This document shows positions 1-4,774 of a DNA stretch of 8,626 bases, in pieces. How positions within the stretch are numbered: position 1 is the stretch's first letter; each line of letters opens with the position of its first letter. Source of the DNA: Planctomycetota bacterium (GTDB taxonomy: Bacteria > Planctomycetota > SBBH01 > JAHFOU01); assembly GCA_023261525.1 (NCBI GenBank), contig JAHFOU010000084.1, positions 1 through 8,626 of the forward strand, given 5' to 3'. A program made the translations under genes and the position numbers. Under the pieces are notes generated by a model. It did not search any database, had not been told where the DNA came from, and was given only the letters and a program-made list of their open reading frames with translations.

Positions 1-768
1 GTCGCGGACGGGACGGACAATTTCCCGACCCGCTACCTGGTCAACGACGCCTGCGTCCTCTTGGGCAAGGCCAACGTGTACGGCTCCATCTTCCGCTTCG
101 AGGGCCAGGCCAGCGTCTTCAAGAGCCCGGACGGGCCCTGCTACCGCTGCCTGTACCCGGCGCCGCCGCCCCCCGGCCTGGTGCCTTCCTGCGCCGAGGG
201 CGGGGTCCTGGGCGTCCTGCCCGGGGTGGTGGGGGCCATCCAGGCTACGGAGACGGTCAAGCTCATCCTGGGGAAGGGCGAGACCCTGGTCGGCCGCCTG
301 CTGGCCTTCGACGCCCTGGCCATGCGGTTCCGGGAGCTCAAGCTCCGCAAGGATCCGGACTGCCCGCTCTGCGGCAGGAACCCCACGATCCGCCAGCTCA
401 TCGACTATCCGAAGTTCTGTGGCGTGGGAAGCTACCAGGAGGGTCCTGCCATGGGAGAGATCACCGTCACCGAGTTGAAGGCCCTGCTCGACCGGAAGGC
501 CGACTTCGACCTGATCGACGTGCGCGAGCCCCACGAGGAGGCCATCGCCCGCATCCCGGGCGCGCGGCTCATCCCCCTGGGCACCCTGGAGGGCCGTCTC
601 GGGGAGCTGGACCCGAAGCGCAAGATCGCCGTCCACTGCAAGAGCGGGGCCCGCTCCCGCAAGGCCTGCGAGCTCCTGCTGTCCAAGGGCTTCCAGGACG
701 TCTCCAACGTGGCCGGGGGCATCCTCCAGTGGGCCCAGGCCATCGACCCCTCGGTGCCCAAGTACTGA
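1..768 (+). CDS. moeB: MoeB/ThiF-type adenylyltransferase fused to a C-terminal rhodanese domain (5' partial)
   Basis: The frame is open from base 1, so the N-terminal half with the ATP-binding glycine loop lies outside the window; 255 residues are visible. The E1-like part shows the DGTDNFPTRYLVND signature (residues 3-16), a Cys4 zinc site made of two CxxC pairs (C47/C50 and C121/C124), and the SCAEGGVLGVLPGVVG segment with a conserved cysteine (C64). A rhodanese domain follows from about residue 151, with the six-residue active loop CKSGAR and catalytic C213. In this family the E1 domain adenylates the C-terminal glycine of a small sulfur carrier (MoaD, ThiS or similar) and the rhodanese domain delivers persulfide sulfur, as in MoeZ and MOCS3. 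Which carrier is served cannot be told from the visible part, so ThiF-like or dual roles remain possible. Its TGA overlaps the ATG of the next gene. Confidence 0.9.
   Translation, partial: VADGTDNFPTRYLVNDACVLLGKANVYGSIFRFEGQASVFKSPDGPCYRCLYPAPPPPGLVPSCAEGGVLGVLPGVVGAIQATETVKLILGKGETLVGRLLAFDALAMRFRELKLRKDPDCPLCGRNPTIRQLIDYPKFCGVGSYQEGPAMGEITVTELKALLDRKADFDLIDVREPHEEAIARIPGARLIPLGTLEGRLGELDPKRKIAVHCKSGARSRKACELLLSKGFQDVSNVAGGILQWAQAIDPSVPKY
437..453 (+). promoter_or_regulatory. Internal Shine-Dalgarno and in-frame ATG at the domain boundary
   Basis: AGGAGG (437-442) is followed after 8 bases by an ATG at 451 that is in frame with the surrounding gene. The site falls exactly in the linker between the E1-like domain and the rhodanese domain. 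Initiation here would give a free 105-residue rhodanese starting MGEITVTELKALL. The match and spacing are as good as those of the true starts at 3973 and 8282. Whether it is used is inference; the linker codons could produce it by chance. Confidence 0.5.
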
Positions 769-1586
769 TGCGCATCGACCTGCACAGCCACACCACCTGC
801 TCGGACGGGACCTTCACCCCGTCGGCCCTGGTCCAGGAGGCGGCGCGCCGGGAGGTCGGCGTCCTGGCCGTCACCGACCACGACACCGTGGCGGCCCTCG
901 CCGAGGCCCAGGCCGAGGGGAAGCGCGTGGGGGTAAGGGTGATCTGGGGGGTGGAGCTGAGCGCCAGGGACTCCGCCGGCGAGGTCCATATCCTCTCCTA
1001 TTTCCGCGCCGAGCCGCCGGAGGCCTTCCGCGCCCTGCTGGAGCGCCAGCGCCTCCAGCGCGTGGAGCGTGCCGGCGCCATGCTCCAGGCCCTGGAGAAG
1101 GTCGGGATCACCATCACCCTGGCGGAGCTGAGGGCCGCGGGGGCCTCGGACCATTCGATCGGCCGGCCCCACGTGGCCCGGGTCCTGCTCTCGAGAGGGT
1201 ATGTCACCACCTTCTCCGAGGCCTTCCGGAAGTTCCTGGGGCCCGGCTGCCCGGGCTATGTGCCCCAGCAGGTCCCCGATCCGGCGGAGGCCGTGGCCTT
1301 GGTGCGCGGCGCCGGGGGGGTCGCGGGCCTGGCCCACCCGGGGCACCTGAAGGACCCGGCCACCCTGGACCGGGCGGCCGAGGCCGGCCTCCAGGCCCTG
1401 GAGGTCTACCATCCCGACCACAAGGGGGACCGGGTGGCCTTCTACGAGGCCCAGGCCCTGACGCGGGGGCTCATCTCCCTGGGCGGTTCGGACTTCCACG
1501 GGGCCGGCGGATCGAGGGCCGCCAAGCTCGGGGACCATCCGACCCCGCCCGGGTCCCTGGTCCGCCTCGAAGCGGCCTGGGGATAG
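768..1586 (+). CDS. PHP-domain metal-dependent phosphoesterase (TrpH/YciV-like)
   Basis: This 272-residue protein has the full set of PHP metal-ligand motifs: DLHSHTTCSDGTF at the N-terminus (H6, H8), TDHDT (D37, H38, D39), WGVELSA (E63), RPHVARVLL, GLAHPGH, EVYHPDH and GGSDFHG near the C-terminus. Length and motif order match the stand-alone COG0613 family, whose studied members are a 5'-3' exoribonuclease on short RNAs (RNase AM, formerly YciV/TrpH) and a 3',5'-nucleoside bisphosphate phosphatase. The exact substrate cannot be read from sequence. The start is the ATG in the TGATG overlap with the preceding stop; a longer in-frame opening upstream overlaps the rhodanese domain and is rejected because the PHP signature begins right after this ATG. 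There is no clear Shine-Dalgarno, so translation is probably coupled to the gene before it. Confidence 0.88.
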   Translation: MRIDLHSHTTCSDGTFTPSALVQEAARREVGVLAVTDHDTVAALAEAQAEGKRVGVRVIWGVELSARDSAGEVHILSYFRAEPPEAFRALLERQRLQRVERAGAMLQALEKVGITITLAELRAAGASDHSIGRPHVARVLLSRGYVTTFSEAFRKFLGPGCPGYVPQQVPDPAEAVALVRGAGGVAGLAHPGHLKDPATLDRAAEAGLQALEVYHPDHKGDRVAFYEAQALTRGLISLGGSDFHGAGGSRAAKLGDHPTPPGSLVRLEAAWG

Positions 1587-1643
1587 ACTTCCCCCGGAGA
1601 GGGGATTAGGATGCGCTTGATCGCATTCCTGGAGGAATCCCAC

Positions 1644-2738
1644 ATGAAGACCGCCCTGACCCTGCTTTCCCTTCTCCTGCTGGCGCCCGTCCTGGCCAAT
1701 GATGCGGACGACGAAGCCAGGGACTTGAAGGCGAAGGAGGCCGCGGCGGCACAGGCCGCCGAGAAGGCCCAGCTGAAGGTGAAGCTGATGAAGCGGCGCA
1801 TCGCGGTGGCCATGGGGCCCGCGGCGGATGCGCCGGCCCCTCCGGTTGACGCCCCCGCCCCGGCCGCGGATCCCGCCGGCGAGTATCCCTGCTTCGACCT
1901 GAAGGACGGGACCCGCATCGTCGGGACCCTGGCCCAGACCTCCTTCGAGGTGAAGACAGCCTATGGGATCCTGACGGTCCCGGCCCAGGACCTGGTCCGC
2001 ATCCGTTTCGGGGCGGTCTCGGATCCCGAGCTGGCCGGGAGGATCCAGGCCCTGGTGAAGCAGCTCGGGGATGCCGACTTCGCCACCCGCGAGGCCGCCA
2101 CCAAGGCCCTGGAGAAGCTGGGGAACCAGGCCCGCGTGGCCCTGGAGGCCGTCCGCAAGTCCACGGACGCCGAGATCCAGGAGCGCGCCGGCCGCCTGCT
2201 CGATGCCCTGGAGGCCAGCGAGGAGGAGCCCGCCCTGGAGGACGACGAGCTCCAGACCGTGCGCTTCACCATCCGCGGCGTCCTCCAGGTCGCCACCTTC
2301 CCCGTGGCCACCAAGTTCGGTCAGCTCGTCATCGAGAAGAAGTACCTGAGGTCCCTGGTGCTCCAGTCCTTCGAGCGGAGCATCCAGGTCCTGATCCCCG
2401 GGAACCGGGAGTCCCAGAACCCCCTGGACACGGGGATCCGCCTGAAGCGGGGGGCCTCCTTCGAGATCCGCGCCTCCGGCAACATCACCCTGAACAACTG
2501 GGGCCAGGCCAGCGGGCCCGAGGGCAATCCCCAGTGCGGGAACCAGATCCAGGGCCTTCCCGTGGGTTGCCTGGTCGGGCGCATCGGCCCCAGCGGGCGC
2601 CTGTTCAAGGTGGGGGAGCACTACAAGGGCGTGGCCGAGAAGGACGGGACCCTCTTCCTCTGCATCGGGACCCAGAACTGCGGCCAGAACAACACCGGGG
2701 AGTACAAGGCCCAGGTCGTCGCGCGGGATAATCCCTAG
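1644..2738 (+). CDS. Secreted protein with HEAT-like segment and lectin-like C-terminal domain, function unknown
   Basis: The product is 364 residues with a signal peptide (MKTALTLLSLLLLAPVLA, then NDADDE). A charged Ala/Lys-rich helix (about 20-55) and a Pro/Ala linker (about 58-78) follow. A beta motif FEVKTAYGILTVPAQDL (101-117) precedes a HEAT-like helical pair (about 127-190) and an acidic stretch. A second, similar motif, FPVATKFGQLVIEKKYL, lies at about 216-232. The last 110 residues (DTGIRLKRGASFEIRASG, then LVGRIGPSGRLFKVGE and TGEYKAQVVA) resemble the PA-IL/LecA-type galactose-binding fold, with three cysteines in this domain that could pair. I chose the ATG at 1644 because GGAGGA lies 7 bases upstream and it gives a clean signal peptide; an in-frame ATG at 1611 would add 11 residues. 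Likely periplasmic or exported; binding of a sugar or surface polymer is only an inference. The gap from the PHP gene is 57 bases and holds a small hairpin (1590-1605). Confidence 0.75.
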   Translation: MKTALTLLSLLLLAPVLANDADDEARDLKAKEAAAAQAAEKAQLKVKLMKRRIAVAMGPAADAPAPPVDAPAPAADPAGEYPCFDLKDGTRIVGTLAQTSFEVKTAYGILTVPAQDLVRIRFGAVSDPELAGRIQALVKQLGDADFATREAATKALEKLGNQARVALEAVRKSTDAEIQERAGRLLDALEASEEEPALEDDELQTVRFTIRGVLQVATFPVATKFGQLVIEKKYLRSLVLQSFERSIQVLIPGNRESQNPLDTGIRLKRGASFEIRASGNITLNNWGQASGPEGNPQCGNQIQGLPVGCLVGRIGPSGRLFKVGEHYKGVAEKDGTLFLCIGTQNCGQNNTGEYKAQVVARDNP

Positions 2739-2748
2739 CCGGGAAGGT

Positions 2749-2770
2749 AGAGCAAACACTTGTTTGGTCT
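2749..2770. promoter_or_regulatory. Dyad-symmetric operator candidate (LexA-box-like)
   Basis: Two 10-base arms around a CT centre are complementary at 9 of 10 positions; the core is CAAAC-N4-GTTTG (2753-2766). The core resembles the Bacillus-type LexA box CGAAC-N4-GTTCG with one change per half. It covers the candidate -35 box of the radical SAM gene, where a bound repressor would block transcription. That LexA is the binder is inference. Confidence 0.5.
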
Positions 2771-2788
2771 GAAGCTCCCCGCTAGAGT
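2760..2788 (+). promoter_or_regulatory. Candidate promoter of the radical SAM gene
   Basis: TTGTTT (2760-2765), 17 bases, then TAGAGT (2783-2788). Transcription would begin at about the GTG start at 2795, giving a leaderless message, which agrees with the absence of a Shine-Dalgarno. The -10 lies in the loop of a CCCCGC/GCGGGG inverted repeat (2777-2795), so a hairpin function is the rival reading. Confidence 0.4.
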
Positions 2789-2794
2789 GGCGGG

Positions 2795-3787
2795 GTGCCC
2801 CTTCGCGCCGTCTCCAACCCTCCGCTCCGCTGGCAGTCCCGACACGGGGAGTGGTGGTGGGAGCCTCCGCCTCCCGCGGAGATCCGGGTCTTCGAGGACG
2901 CCAGCAAGGGCATCCTCTCCCGCAACGACTCCGAGGACCTGCCCTTCCGCTGGAGCCTGAACCCCTACCGGGGATGCCAGCACGCCTGCGCCTACTGCTA
3001 CGCGAGGCCCTCCCATGAGTACTGGGGCTTCGGGGCGGGCACGGATTTCGAGACGAGGCTCATGGTCAAGCCCCGGGCGGCGGAGCTCCTGAGAGCCGAG
3101 CTCCTCAAGCCTTCCTGGAAGGGGGAGCTGGTGGTGGTCTCCGGCAACACGGACTGCTACCAGCCCCTGGAGGGGCGCTGGGGCCTGACGCGGGCCTGTC
3201 TGGAGGTCTTCCGCGAGTTCCGCAACCCCGTCGGCATCATCACGAAGTCCCCGCTCATCCTCCGTGACCTGGACGTCCTGAAGGACCTCCATCGGGACGC
3301 CCATCTTCACGTGGTGGTTTCCATCGCCTTCTCGGATGGGGAGATGGCCCGCGTCGTGGACGCCGGGGCGCCCTCGCCCGAGAGGCGCTTGAGGATCGTC
3401 CAGGCCCTTGCCGATGCCGGGATCTTCGTGACCGTCTCCCTGGCCCCGGTCATCCCCGGGCTGAACGACGCCCAGGCCCCGGAGATCCTGAAGCGGGCCC
3501 GGGACGCCGGGGCCCGGCACGCCTTCTATTCCCCCCTGCGCCTGACGGGCAACGGGGAGAAGGTCTTCCTGGAGAGGTTGCGCGCGGGCTTCCCCCTGGC
3601 CGCCGCCAAGGTGGAGGGTTTCCTCCGGGACCAGCACGCCGGCAGGGGGGATCGCGGGGGGCTGATCGCCCGGCAGTTCAAGCTCTGGCAACGGAAATTG
3701 GGACTGGACCGGGCGCATCCGTTCCCGCCGAAGTCCAGCTTCCGGCGCCCCGGACCTTGCCAGGCCACCTTCGCCTTTTCGGGATGA
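2795..3787 (+). CDS. PA0069-family radical SAM protein (spore photoproduct lyase-like)
   Basis: The 330-residue product has the family signature ILSRNDSEDLPFRWSLNPYR leading into the radical SAM motif CQHACAYCYAR (C61-x3-C65-x2-C68, binding a [4Fe-4S] cluster and S-adenosylmethionine), then PSHEYWGFGAGTDFETRL. GNTDCYQPLE, ITKSPLILRDLD and APVIPGLND continue the TIM-barrel core. This family is related to spore photoproduct lyase and is often discussed as DNA repair; its reaction is not established. The only in-frame start after a stop at 2783-2785 that keeps the N-terminus is the GTG at 2795. The C-terminus reads RPGPCQATFAFSG; the QATFAF part loosely fits a beta-sliding-clamp binding peptide (QLSLF type), an inference that would suit a repair enzyme. 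The 34-bp repeat found again at 4722 encodes this tail. No SPASM extension is present, so a peptide-maturing role is unlikely. Confidence 0.85.
   Translation: MPLRAVSNPPLRWQSRHGEWWWEPPPPAEIRVFEDASKGILSRNDSEDLPFRWSLNPYRGCQHACAYCYARPSHEYWGFGAGTDFETRLMVKPRAAELLRAELLKPSWKGELVVVSGNTDCYQPLEGRWGLTRACLEVFREFRNPVGIITKSPLILRDLDVLKDLHRDAHLHVVVSIAFSDGEMARVVDAGAPSPERRLRIVQALADAGIFVTVSLAPVIPGLNDAQAPEILKRARDAGARHAFYSPLRLTGNGEKVFLERLRAGFPLAAAKVEGFLRDQHAGRGDRGGLIARQFKLWQRKLGLDRAHPFPPKSSFRRPGPCQATFAFSG
3744..3777 (+). repeat. 34-bp direct repeat, left copy (attL-like)
   Basis: 33 of 34 bases match the copy at 4722-4755, the first 23 without a mismatch; the one mismatch is A here, G there. This copy encodes the last residues of the radical SAM protein (RPGPCQATFAF), which ends 10 bases later. 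Confidence 0.85.
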
Positions 3788-3903
3788 GAGGGGGTCAGGA
3801 CTCCGGAAATCGTTCAACAGATGCTGAACGCCTGCCCCGAGGGGAACGCCGGGTCCAAGGCCTCGCCTTGGGAGGCGTTCCGCAGGGGAATGGCTTCTTC
3901 CCG
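3788..3903 (+). other. Structured intergenic DNA with several hairpins
   Basis: The stretch contains a 6-bp hairpin CGTTCA/TGAACG (3811-3830). It also contains a two-part hairpin at 3843-3881: an 8-bp outer stem GGAACGCC/GGCGTTCC and an inner stem TCCAAGG/CCTTGGG with one G-T pair and a CCTCG loop. Flanking CCCC (3835-3838) and GGGG (3885-3888) could extend it, and GGGAA/TTCCC (3886-3902) forms an alternative. No T-tract follows, so it is not a textbook terminator. It could be a structured 5' leader, a small RNA, or the folded end of a mobile element. No coding potential is evident. Confidence 0.5.
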
Positions 3904-3963
3904 CGGACGCGGCGCGGCCAGGACCTATGATTCGCGGGTCGGGATTTTCTCTTAGGCAGGAGG
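3904..3963 (+). promoter_or_regulatory. Candidate promoter and ribosome binding site of the first small secreted gene
   Basis: TATGAT (3926-3931) is a 5/6 match to a -10 box; the best -35 at 16 bases is CGGACG (3904-3909), which is weak. AGGAGG (3958-3963) lies 9 bases before the ATG at 3973 and is a strong Shine-Dalgarno. Confidence 0.45.
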
Positions 3964-4122
3964 AACTGAAGCATGAACGATCGGAAGTCCTGGTCCAAGC
4001 GGTTGAGCCTGGTCTTGGTCGTGGCGCTGGCGTGGAGCGGGTACGCCCTGCTCTGGGATGCCGACGCTTCCGTCTCGGATTCGGGCAAGTGCCCGGAGGT
4101 TTCCGTGCAGCCGTATGCGATG
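3941..4122 (+). repeat. Tandem gene duplication, constant part, copy 1
   Basis: Codons 1-50 of the first small gene match the second copy at 136 of 150 bases by hand count. Weaker similarity reaches about 32 bases upstream through the ribosome binding site. Similarity stops abruptly after codon 50. Confidence 0.85.
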
Positions 4123-4293
4123 ATCGTGATCCCGTACATCCCTCTTCCCATGCCGTACCCCGGGCCCGATCATAATGGGTTGAGCGACACGCATTATTAC
4201 AACAGCGATTTCCATTACTCGTTCACCACGACGCACTACGCATCGAGCGGAATGCACGGCAGCGATTCCGCCACCTATGGTTCTCCTAATTGA
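3973..4293 (+). CDS. Small secreted protein with histidine heptad repeats (paralog 1), unknown function
   Basis: I do not recognise this 106-residue protein. Residues 1-32 look like a signal peptide: basic n-region (RKSWSKR), hydrophobic LSLVLVVALAWSGYALLW, and a possible cleavage after ADA (30-32). A Pro-rich stretch (about 54-65) links to a C-terminal block with a histidine exactly every seven residues: H67, H74, H81, H88, H95. The units read HNGLSDT, HYYNSDF, HYSFTTT, HYASSGM and HGSDSAT, so position 5 is mostly Ser/Thr and position 6 often Asp. Residue content (Ser, Thr, Asn, Asp, Gly, Tyr) argues against a helical coiled coil and suggests extended or solenoid-like strands; the histidine row could bind metal. 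It holds one cysteine (C40), not in a lipobox. DNA at 4201-4260 is about 55% GC, well below the flanking genes. A paralog of the same length starts 40 bases after its stop. Confidence 0.75.
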   Translation: MNDRKSWSKRLSLVLVVALAWSGYALLWDADASVSDSGKCPEVSVQPYAMIVIPYIPLPMPYPGPDHNGLSDTHYYNSDFHYSFTTTHYASSGMHGSDSATYGSPN

Positions 4294-4300
4294 TTGATCC

Positions 4301-4483
4301 GGGAGCCGTTTTCTTGGACGGAGGGATTGAAGGATGAACGACCGGAAGTCCTGGTCCAAACGGTTGAGCCTGGTCTTGGTCGTGGCGCTGGGGTGGAGCG
4401 GGCATGCCCTGCTCTGGGATGCCGACGCCTCCGTCACGGATTCGGGCAGGTGCCCGGAGACCTCCGTGCTTCCGTGTGCGATG
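4301..4483 (+). repeat. Tandem gene duplication, constant part, copy 2
   Basis: Second copy of the 3941-4122 segment. Nine of the 14 base differences in the coding part fall in the last 16 codons, so divergence rises toward the variable half. Confidence 0.85.
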
Positions 4484-4654
4484 TTCCCTACGATCCCACC
4501 AGTGGCCCTGCCGTGGCCCCTGCATGACGCGTGGAGCAATGTGCATTTCAATAACAGCGATACGCATTCGGAGCTCACCGACACGCACATGGCAAATACC
4601 GATTACCACTTCATCGACTCCAGCTCCCATAACGTGAGCAGTCGGTTCTGGTAA
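4334..4654 (+). CDS. Small secreted protein with histidine heptad repeats (paralog 2), unknown function
   Basis: This 106-residue paralog shares 43 of its first 50 residues with the gene before it, including the signal peptide and the DADAS junction, but the remaining 56 residues are nearly unrelated in sequence. The period is kept: histidines fall at 64, 71, 78, 85, 92 and 99, with units HDAWSNV, HFNNSDT, HSELTDT, HMANTDY, HFIDSSS and then HNVSS. Conservation of spacing without conservation of residues suggests selection on the repeat geometry. It has two cysteines (C40, C48) where paralog 1 has one. GGAGGG (4320-4325) lies 8 bases before the ATG. The pair is probably co-transcribed, and a terminator-like hairpin follows the stop by 3 bases. 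DNA at 4541-4620 is about 49% GC. A cell-surface, metal-binding or effector-like role is conceivable; nothing in the sequence decides. Confidence 0.75.
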   Translation: MNDRKSWSKRLSLVLVVALGWSGHALLWDADASVTDSGRCPETSVLPCAMFPTIPPVALPWPLHDAWSNVHFNNSDTHSELTDTHMANTDYHFIDSSSHNVSSRFW

Positions 4655-4657
4655 TCC

Positions 4658-4684
4658 GGGCGATCGAAGTTCTTCGCCCTTCTT
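4658..4684 (+). terminator. Probable rho-independent terminator of the small-gene pair
   Basis: GGGCGA (4658-4660, 4661-4663) pairs with TCGCCC (4674-4679) across a 10-base loop and is followed by TTCTT. The loop holds a competing CGAA/TTCG pairing. It sits directly after the stop of the second small gene. The T-tract is short, so efficiency is uncertain. Confidence 0.5.
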
Positions 4685-4693
4685 AAAACGCCG

Positions 4694-4717
4694 CCTCTGG
4701 CAGAGACGTCAACGTCA
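4694..4717. promoter_or_regulatory. Small dyad and tandem ACGTCA repeats upstream of the flavoprotein promoter
   Basis: CTCTG-G-CAGAG (4695-4705) is a perfect 11-base dyad. Immediately after it ACGTCA occurs twice head to tail (4706-4711, 4712-4717), 17 bases before the -35 box. The position suits an activator site, but the elements are short. Confidence 0.25.
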
Positions 4718-4721
4718 TGTT

Positions 4722-4755
4722 GGCGCCCCGGACCTTGCCAGGCCGCCTTCGCCTT
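4722..4755 (+). repeat. 34-bp direct repeat, right copy (attR-like, remnant gene tail)
   Basis: Read in the frame of the radical SAM gene, this copy gives RPGPCQAAFAF followed by TGA (4757-4759 region), so it keeps frame, residues and stop although no gene leads into it. It also contains TTGCCA, the -35 of the next gene. Best read as the original or duplicated 3' end of the radical SAM gene. Confidence 0.8.
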
Positions 4756-4763
4756 CTGATAAT
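4735..4763 (+). promoter_or_regulatory. Candidate promoter of the large flavoprotein gene
   Basis: TTGCCA (4735-4740), 17 bases, then GATAAT (4758-4763): 4/6 and 5/6 matches at ideal spacing. The transcript would start near 4770, leaving only about 5 bases before the ATG at 4775 and no room for a Shine-Dalgarno, so translation may be nearly leaderless. Confidence 0.6.
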
Positions 4764-4774
4764 CCCCCCGCCCG

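Noticed and set aside
1590..1605. Terminator after the PHP gene
   Set aside because: Only a 5-bp stem with no T-tract; its 3' arm may instead be part of a purine-rich ribosome-binding region.
432..2759. Very long open frame on the minus strand (about 775 codons)
   Set aside because: It is antisense to three genes with clear family motifs. Its translation is Gly/Leu/Gln-rich low-complexity, as expected opposite GC-rich coding sequence.
2735..3817. Minus-strand open frame opposite the radical SAM gene
   Set aside because: No recognisable domain; the plus strand has the CX3CX2C radical SAM motif.
3811..3881. Integron attC site
   Set aside because: The hairpins lack the RYYYAAC and GTTRRRY ends, and no integron integrase or cassette array is present.
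4171..4290. CRISPR-like or tandem DNA repeat of 21 bases
   Set aside because: The 21-base period exists only at the protein level (a His codon each 7 codons); the DNA units are not alike.
2795..4654. Radical SAM enzyme as RiPP maturase acting on the two small proteins
   Set aside because: The enzyme is the PA0069/SPL-like type without a SPASM or peptide-recognition domain. The small proteins have Sec-type signal peptides, and the cassette repeats suggest the neighbours met by insertion.
3973..4654. Lipoproteins anchored through C40
   Set aside because: The residues before C40 (DSGK/DSGR) do not form a lipobox and C40 lies well beyond the hydrophobic core.
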